A stretch of DNA of 64,000 nucleotides, taken from Chitinophaga arvensicola (lineage in GTDB: Bacteria > Bacteroidota > Bacteroidia > Chitinophagales > Chitinophagaceae). The position numbers and the translations under genes were made by a program. Shown one piece after another: positions 29,401 through 38,400 of the stretch; position 1 is the stretch's first letter, and each line of letters starts with the position of its first letter. The stretch spans positions 2,696,556 through 2,760,555 of the forward strand of contig NZ_FOJG01000002.1 in NCBI RefSeq assembly GCF_900110835.1, read 5' to 3'. The notes under the pieces were generated by a model. The model had not been told where the DNA came from. It saw only the letters and a program-made list of their open reading frames with translations, and did not search any database.

Positions 29401-32400
29401 TACCACCTGCGGTAGCGTTGGCCGGACCGCTTTTCACAATATCCAGGTCGGTAACCCGCAGGATGGCGGTCGGCAATGTACTGCTGGCGCTGTCTGCGTA
29501 TGCTGTATTGGTAATAGAAGAGAAGTTGGTGGCCGGATCTACCCTGCCTGCAATCGCTACACTCACCACCCCGGTTCCCGCCGGGATATCGGCTTTAAAA
29601 TCAATATTGCCGGTGCCATTGTTTACGGTGGCAGTAGCGCCGCCCAGCACCGTCACGGTGTAGGTAGCATTCCCGATCACCTGCGGCAATATATCCCGTA
29701 TACTAACATCGCGCGCCAGGGATGGTCCGTCATTGGTGATAACAAGCGCGTAGTTGATCACCCCACCTGCGATAGCCTGTGAATAACCGGTTTTAATAAT
29801 CTTTACCGCCGTCACCTTTCTCACAACGGTGATCACAGAATCTGCCAATGTTGGCTGACCCGGATTGGTGAGCGTGGCGAAGTTTTTAAGGATGGTAGTG
29901 GTCAGATCAGCTGCCACGGTAGCATTTACCGTGATGTTGATTTCATTGCCTGCAGCGGCCGGGATATCAGCCGTGAGGTTGACATTGCCGGTACCCGTAG
30001 CAGCTGATACCACTACGCCGGCGCCAGTAGGAACAGCCGTCCATGTTGCGTTCGTAAGACCAGCAGGCAGCACATCAGCAATGATCAGTCCTTTGGCATC
30101 GGAAGGACCTGTATTACCAATACGGATATTGTACTGGATCTTTTCCCCCGCCACTACAATGCTGGTACCGGTTTTAGAAACACTGATATCGGCCTGGTGG
30201 CTGATGGCAGTGATCACGGTATCCGCAGCTGCAGGTTGACCGTTACTGCTGACAGTGGCAATATTTCGTACTTCCGTTGCCGTAGTTTGCGGCGATACTT
30301 TTCCATTGACAGTGATCACCACCGCATTCGTTTGTCCCGCTGCTATATCTGCCGTTACCTGCACATTGTTACCTGTACCTGTTTTATTTCCGGAGATGAA
30401 TGCCGCGCCACGTTCTTCTGCTATCCAGTTGCTTACCAGGATATCCGCTGGAACGATGTCTGCAATAGCTACCTGTTTCGCATCGGAAGGACCATTATTC
30501 TGTACCGTGATACGGTAGCTCACATCGCCACCAGCAACAGCTGTGGCAGGACCAATTTTTGTGAGTGTCAGCGCCGTAGATGCGGTAACGTTAGTATTCA
30601 CAGCCGCACTGTCGGTCACACCGGAAGTGTCAGTAAAAATAGCGGTGTTGCGCAGCGTACCGGTGAAACTGGCGCTGATCATGCCATTTACGGTGAGGGT
30701 GATGGCATTGCTATCTCCCGGATAAATATCCGTTTTAAAGGTAATACCACTATTGGTACCCGATAATGTTTTGAGACCGTTTATCAACGAACTGCCACCA
30801 GCGGTCGCCTGCCATTGTACCGGCTGTATTTCTACCGGTATAATATCCAGCAGGTTCACATTGCCGGCAAACGAAGGTCCGCTGTTCAGCAAGCGCACAC
30901 TATAGAATATGGGGGTACCGGCGGCAGCATTGGAAGGACCTGTTTTGCTGATCTGCAACCTGGCGAGCTTTGTGACAGTTGTGATGACAGAATCAGCCGC
31001 CGCAGGTATGCCAGCGGTATCGGCAGTAGCCACATTTTTTATCACGCCGGTAAACATAGGGTCTACCACACCGTATACCACTACCTGGATTTTGTTCGCC
31101 GATCCCGCAGGAATCCAGCCTTTTACATTGATGAGATGACTGGTATCAAGATTGACGCCGGAGATGGTAGCTCCCCCATTCACATAAGCAAACCAGGCAA
31201 CATTCCGGATAGGCGCAGGCACAATATCATGGATCTGCACCGTATCCGTATTGGATGGTCCAAGGTTGGATACTTCGATGGTATACTGAATATCTCTTCC
31301 GGCGGCAATAGTAGCAGGGCCTTGTTTGGTCAGGAGGATCTGCGCTTTGCGCGTAACCGTAGTGATTACTTCATTGCTGCGGAGCGCACTGGCAACGGCG
31401 GTATTCCGGATCTGTCCTGTGAAAGAGGAATCAATAATACCGGTGATGCGAATAATCACCTGGCTGGAATCGCCGGCAGGAATATCTGCGGTAAGTAATA
31501 CGTCACCTGGTCTGTTGGTAATATTGCCTCCGTTGATCACGGCGCTACCGGTAGCTGTGGCCGACCAGCTGACCTGTTTCAGCGTATCGGACACAAGATC
31601 GGAAATCACTACCCCGGTGGCATTGGAAGGTCCATTGTTACCAATGATTACCTGGTATTCTAAAGACGTACCTGCGTTAGCGTTAGTTGGCCCCGATTTA
31701 CGGATGGTCACTCCCGGTTGTTGCACAATCACGGTGTTCACCTGGTTAGACACCACGCTATCCGTAGCAGATAACAATGCCGTAGCACTGTTTACAAAAG
31801 CTCCGGTGGCAGATGGAGCGGTTTGCGCATTCACCACCACCCGGATACCATTGGCTACACCAGCAGGAATATCCGCTATAAAATCAGGATTACCTGGCTG
31901 GTTGATCAGATTACCACCATTGATGACACCAGTGCCTTCCGCAGTAGCAGACCAGGTTACATTGGTGAGTACCGCAGGCAGTAAATCGCGTATATGCACA
32001 CCCGTTGCCGCAGAGGCACCATCGTTGTACACATGAATGGCATACTGGAAGCTGCCACCTGCCGCTACGGTATCCGGGCCGTTTTTCTCTACCCGGATAT
32101 GCGGATTGCTCAATATACCGGTAACTATTGTATCGCTGGTTGTTACAACACCAACCTGGTTTACTGCCGTGGCGTAGTTCTTTATAATACCCGTAGCGGC
32201 AGAATCAGCGATACCTGTAACGGCAATGTCTATACTATTATTTCCTCCCGGAGGAAGATCCGCTACCAGCGAAATAAGCGATGAAGTACCGGAAGGTCCG
32301 CCCTGTGTAATCAACGCGGCACCATTCGTAGTAGCCGTCCACCGGACATTTTTGAGTGGTACCGGCAGACTGTCCCTGATCTTAAGACCCAGTGCCTCAG

Positions 32401-35400
32401 AAGGTCCATCGTTGGTAACGAGTACATGATAGCTGATCGCTTCTCCGGCTTTCACCGTAGCAGGACCTGTTTTGCTGACTTTCACCGATGTGGAGAACAG
32501 CACCTGTGTATGCACCACATTGCTACGCTTGATGGGGCCGGTACTATCATCTATTTCTCCAAGGTTACTCAGCAAGCCGGTGAAATCAACAGGTACTTTA
32601 CCGGAGATATTCACAGTTACCCGGCCACCTACGATCATATCTGCAAACACCTGTTCATTATTCCCGGAACCGCTGCCGCCACCGGTAATCACAGCGCCAT
32701 TACCCGCAGAGGAGGTCCATGTTACCCCTTCAATAGTGCCAGGCACAAGGTCTGCAATATCGAGCCCCTTCGCATCAGAAGGTCCGAGGTTGGTTACCAG
32801 CAGGGAATAATTGATGGTGCCACCGGAGGCCACTACATTCGGGCCACTCTTTACAATGTTCAGGTTCGATTTATTCCGGATCACGGTAGTCGCGGACGCA
32901 GTAGCAGGTGTAGGGTCTGTTACACCAGCCGGTGGTACTGCCGTGGCCGTATTGGTGATGGAACCCGTGGCCGCAGGATCAACCTTTCCGGTGACAGATA
33001 TGATCAACATACCGGAATTAGCAGGCAGGTCTGCCGTGAGATGAATGTCTCCCGCACCGCTGCTGTTACTCACCGTTACTCCGCCGGAAGCTGTTGCGGT
33101 CCATACGGGCGAGAGAATCGTGGCGGGTATCAGGTCCGTAATAACTGCCCCCGTTACATTAGCCGGACCATTGTTGGTCACAACGATATTATAAGTGATC
33201 TGTTCACCGGCATTCAATTGCTGTGGCGCCTGTTTGCTGATATCCAGATCTACCGTATTATCTATCTGTGTGGTAACCGTCGCAAATTTGGTATCTGCTA
33301 CTGCACGGTTGAGCAGTAAAGCAGGTGCATTTTGTGCCACGGTACCATTCACAATGATCACAATTTTTCCGGAACCGGCTGCTGTACCATCAATATTTGC
33401 CAGTACGTTAATTCTCCGGGGATCAGTACCCTGGTCGGTGTATGTAGTACCACCACTGCCACCCTGCACCGAGATGCTATGGGAAATGTTATCAATACCC
33501 AACGGGATGGTATCTGTAATAAGTACGCCGGTAGCATTGGACACGCCTGCATTGGCCACTTCAATGGTATAACTGATCGGGTCCCCTACTTTCAGGCTGG
33601 CAGGTCCGGCCTTGGAAATGATCACACCCGTTTCATTGGTGATTTCCGTGGTAATACTGCTGGAGTTATTCACCGGGAGCGTTTCATGGCTACCCGCAGG
33701 AGGCTCGATCCAGGCAGTGTTCTTTATCGGTCCGGGTAACGTAGACGGATCTACGATACCATTGATATTCACCACTACGTAATTGGCCAACCCGGCAGGA
33801 ATATTTACGGTAACGGCTACACGATTACCTGCAATAGGTTGCAAGGTCGCCGTAGCTGCACCGGTAGTTGTTACGGTGGCAGTGATATTGGTGACTGCTG
33901 CCGGAATGGTATCCGTAATCAGGCCACCCACCACATCGGCCGGGCCTTTATTGGTCACAATTAAATGATAAGCGATAGATTGACCTGCTACTTTCGAAGA
34001 AGGGCCAGACTTCACAATACCCAGGTCTACTTCATTGCGGATCACCGTTTGTACACTGCTGCTCACCGGGACGTTATTGATGTAACCGGCAGGCAGTTTC
34101 GCATAGGCGGTATTGACAATGGTAGTATCCACCAGTGTAGGTGATAAAGTACCTGTTATGGTAATATCCACTCTGCCGGTACCGGCAGGAATAGTAGCGG
34201 TGACATTTACATTACCGGTGCCATTGGTTACGCTGGTAGTAGCGCCGCCGGTGTTTACCACGGTCCATACCGGGTTCAGTATCCGGGAGGCGATGGTATC
34301 GGTGATCAGGGCGCCGATGGCACTGGAAGGCCCGCTATTGGCTACTGATAAATGATACGTAATGACCTTGCCGGCATTGCTGGTAGCCGGGCCGGTTTTG
34401 CTGATAGATAACACCGCGTCATGGATAACATGTGTTGTTACTGTATAACTGAGATTGCCAACACCCGGTACCTGGGCGGCAGCGGTATTCTGAATGCTGT
34501 CGCCTGCGAAATTGGGATCTACCGTACCTGCAATCCGGATATCCACTGCAGCAGTGGAATCGGCCGGAATATCCGCAGTGATATTTACATTGCCTGCACC
34601 GTTTGCCTGACTTACCGTAGTACCGTTACCGGTAGTGGTAGCAGTCCAGGTAGCATTCAGAATAGCGGCAGGTATTACGTCTGTGAGCACAATGCCCTTT
34701 CCATTGGAAGGCCCGATATTGGTAACGTGAATAGAATAGAGGATGGCGGCACCGGAGCGGATGGTATCCGGGGCATTTTTAACCAGCCGGATGCCTGGGA
34801 ATATTTCTACCTGCGACACCACGGTATCCCTGAACACCGTACCTCCGGGGATCTGTGCGGAAGCAATATTAGTGATGGTACCTGCCGTTGAAGCGGTATT
34901 CAGTTTACCACTGATCAGCACCCGGATATAGTTACCTGCACCAGCAGGAACATTACCAGTCACGAGCAGGTTATTGCCGGTGCCTGTGGCGCCGGTAGAG
35001 ATTACCGCAGTACCCGCAGTTGTAGCGGTCCATTTCGTATTGATAATATCTGCAGGGATGACGTCTGCAATACTTACCTGTGCTGCATCCGAAGGACCTG
35101 CATTGGTCAGCAACAGCGTATAGTTTACAGCAGCACCGGAAGTGATAAAGTCCGGCCCCTGTTTGCTAAGTGTCAGTCCCGGTACGCTTTTCACCGCCGT
35201 ATTCACGAGGTTGGAATAGGCTGTATCAATACCCGCAATGATGCCGCTGGCCCTGTTTTGCAGCGTACCGGTGAATCCCGGTGCTATAGTACCGGTAATG
35301 CTGATGGCAATGATGTTGAGGTTGCCCGCGGGTATATCGGCGGTGTATTTTACGATATTGCCGGTACCGGTAGCACCTGCGGTAATGATGGCGTTGCCAC

Positions 35401-38400
35401 TGGCCAAGGTGGTCCATTTCACATTGGTGATGCCCACAGGAACTGTATCTGTGAAATTGATCTGCCGTGCATCAGAAGTACCTTTATTCTGGAGTGACAG
35501 CAGGTATTGAATGGTACCTCCTGCGCTGGCTGTATCGGGACCAATTTTTTTCACTACCAGGACGGGATGGCTCTTCACAACGGTAACCACACTGTCGGAC
35601 AGCACCGGCGGCTCGCTGCCAATAACAGCATTCGCGGCATTCTTAATGGTGCCTGTAAAAGCAGGACTAACGGTACCGGTTACACTGATAACGATCTTAT
35701 TGACCGTACCGGCAGGTATGCTTACCCTTGTTTTTACCGTATTGCCGTTACCGGTAGTTCCTGAATCCACGGTAGCAGCACCCGAAGCGATGGCTGTCCA
35801 ACTGGCATTGACGATACTGGCAGGGATGATATCATTGATGGTAACGCCTGTAGCATTGGAAGGACCGCTATTGGTCACCGTCACCAGGTAGTTGATTTTT
35901 TCACCGGCATTCAATGCAGCAGGGCCAATCTTTGCTACATGCAAAGCCGGGGAAGCATATACCTCTGTATTCACCAGCTGACTTGGGATAATATCCACAC
36001 CCGGATTAGCGAAGGCAAGATTCTGAATAATGCCTGTAAATCCAGGATCTGTTTTCCCTGTAATGGTAACGGTTACGCGTGCATTACCAGCCGGAATATT
36101 GGCTCTCACCACTACGGTATCTGTATTACCGGTGGCGCCGGATATGATGGTGGCGCCATTCGCCGCTACTGCCGTCCAGCTGATATTGGTCAACTGGGCA
36201 GGTACCACATCACTGATCACTGTTCCGGGTGCATCGGATGGACCGCTGTTACTAACGAGCAACGTATATACGACATTGTTACCCGCCGGTACCCTGGCAG
36301 GACCTGTTTTACTGATACTGATATTGGCCAGTTTCAGTACGGTAGTGCTCACCGAATCTGATACGGCCGGTTTACCGGGCAATACAGCGGTGGCTTTATT
36401 CTGCATCAGGCCTGCAAAAGCAGGACTGATGGTTCCTTTCACATCTACCTGGATCTGGTTGGCTGTACCGGCAGGGATAGTACCAGTTACCTGGATATTG
36501 CTACCGGTGCCAGCGGCATTGCCGGTAATGGTGGCCGTACCCAGCGGAGTGGCTGTCCAGCTCACATTATTAATTCCTGCCGGCACTACGTCATTCATCG
36601 TCATGCCCACTGCATCGGAGATACCGGTATTGGTGATCAGAATACGGTATGCAATCGCATTACCACCGGAAGTTTGTGCCGGACCTGATTTAGAGATTTG
36701 CAATACAGCTTTGTTATCTACCGTAGTCACCACCTCGTTGGAATTAGTGGAATCGGTGGTGGTAGCTGCGGAAGATATATTACGGAACGTGCCTGTAAAC
36801 GCAGGATCTACCGTCCCCCTGATCGTTACTACGATGCGGTTGCCCGGTCCGGCATCAATATTACCGGTAACCGTGGCCACGGAGCCCTGCATGGTATTAT
36901 CCGTCACCACACTATTACCTTCTGCAGCTACGGTAAGCAACGGCTGACGGATCTGCGAAGGCACCACATCCCGGATGCGGATACCATAAGCATTGGAAGG
37001 ACCACTGTTCGTAACAAACAACTGGTAGGTGATCACACCGCCGGCGGTGACACTCGCAGGACCAGATTTCGTGATCAGCAATTTCGGGCTGTTTACCACT
37101 TTGGTAACTACCTGGTTGGAGTTAAACACGGGAATGCCTTCCAGTTCTGCGGATGCCTGGTTGGTAATATTTCCCTGGAAGCCCGGGGACACCGTTCCGG
37201 TAATATTTACGGTCACTGAGTTATTATCTCCCGCAGGAAGATCTGCGAACAAACGGACCTGGTTACCCGTACCCGTTGCACCGCTGGCGATGGTTGCCTT
37301 GCCATTCACCACGCTGGTCCATTTTACATTGCTGATCAGGGAAGGTACGGCGTCTGTAAGCAACACTAATTTCCCATCGGAAAGGCCGTTGTTGCGGTAT
37401 ACTATTGTGTAGCTGATCGCTTCTCCGGCATTTACCTGTACCGGACCGGATTTCACCACTACAATATTCGGTTTGGTATCGATCCGGGTAAGATTATTGG
37501 CGTCCACCTGTCCGCCGGCAGTTGATTTAGCAGTAGCGGTGTTATTAATATTACCGATGGCACCGGGCAGTACCCGGCCATTGATCGTAATCTCAATGGC
37601 ATTGGCAGTACCGGCAGGAATCGCCGCAGAGGTGGACACGCTGTTGCCGCTTCCGCCGGAAGGCGCACCTGGAGTGATAGTGGCACTTCCCCTGGCTACG
37701 GCTGTCCAGCTCACATTGGTAATCACCGATGGCACCAGGTCAGTGATATCCACTTTCGGATCATTGGATGGACCGGCATTTGTCACGATAATTTTATAGG
37801 AGATGGTATCGCCGGCAATCACGGTACCGCCAGCCGGGCCAGTTTTTACAATGTTCAATCCTGTTTTGGTCTGCAGGGTAGTTAGTACATTATTGGACTC
37901 AAACTGTTTTCCGGAAGAAGTAGTTACCAGCGCGCCATTGAATATCTGCCCGGTAGCATCACCGGCGATCGTACCATTGATGGTGATCACAATCGTATTA
38001 TTGGCGCCCACCGGCAGATTACCGGTTACCCTTACCGGTGAGCCACTGCCGGAAGTGGCAGTGGTAGTAGCGGCACCGGTAGTCGCTACAGTGTAAGTCA
38101 CGTTAGTGATGCGCGGATCAATATTATCCGTTATCACCGCATTCAACACATTGGAGGTACCGGTATTTGAAACCACCAGTTTATAACTGATCGCCCCTCC
38201 CGCAAAAGCAGATGCAGGGCCGGTTTTAACCATACCCAGTCTGTCATTGACTTTCAGGGAATCAATATCTGTGGCGGAGTTGTTCCCGGGAATGGGATCT
38301 GCTACCGGATCAAGTGATTGTACCGTCACCGTATTTTTTAATACATCCGTAAAGCCGGCAGGGATATCCAGGGTGAGTTTAAAGGTAACCTGTGAGCCGG

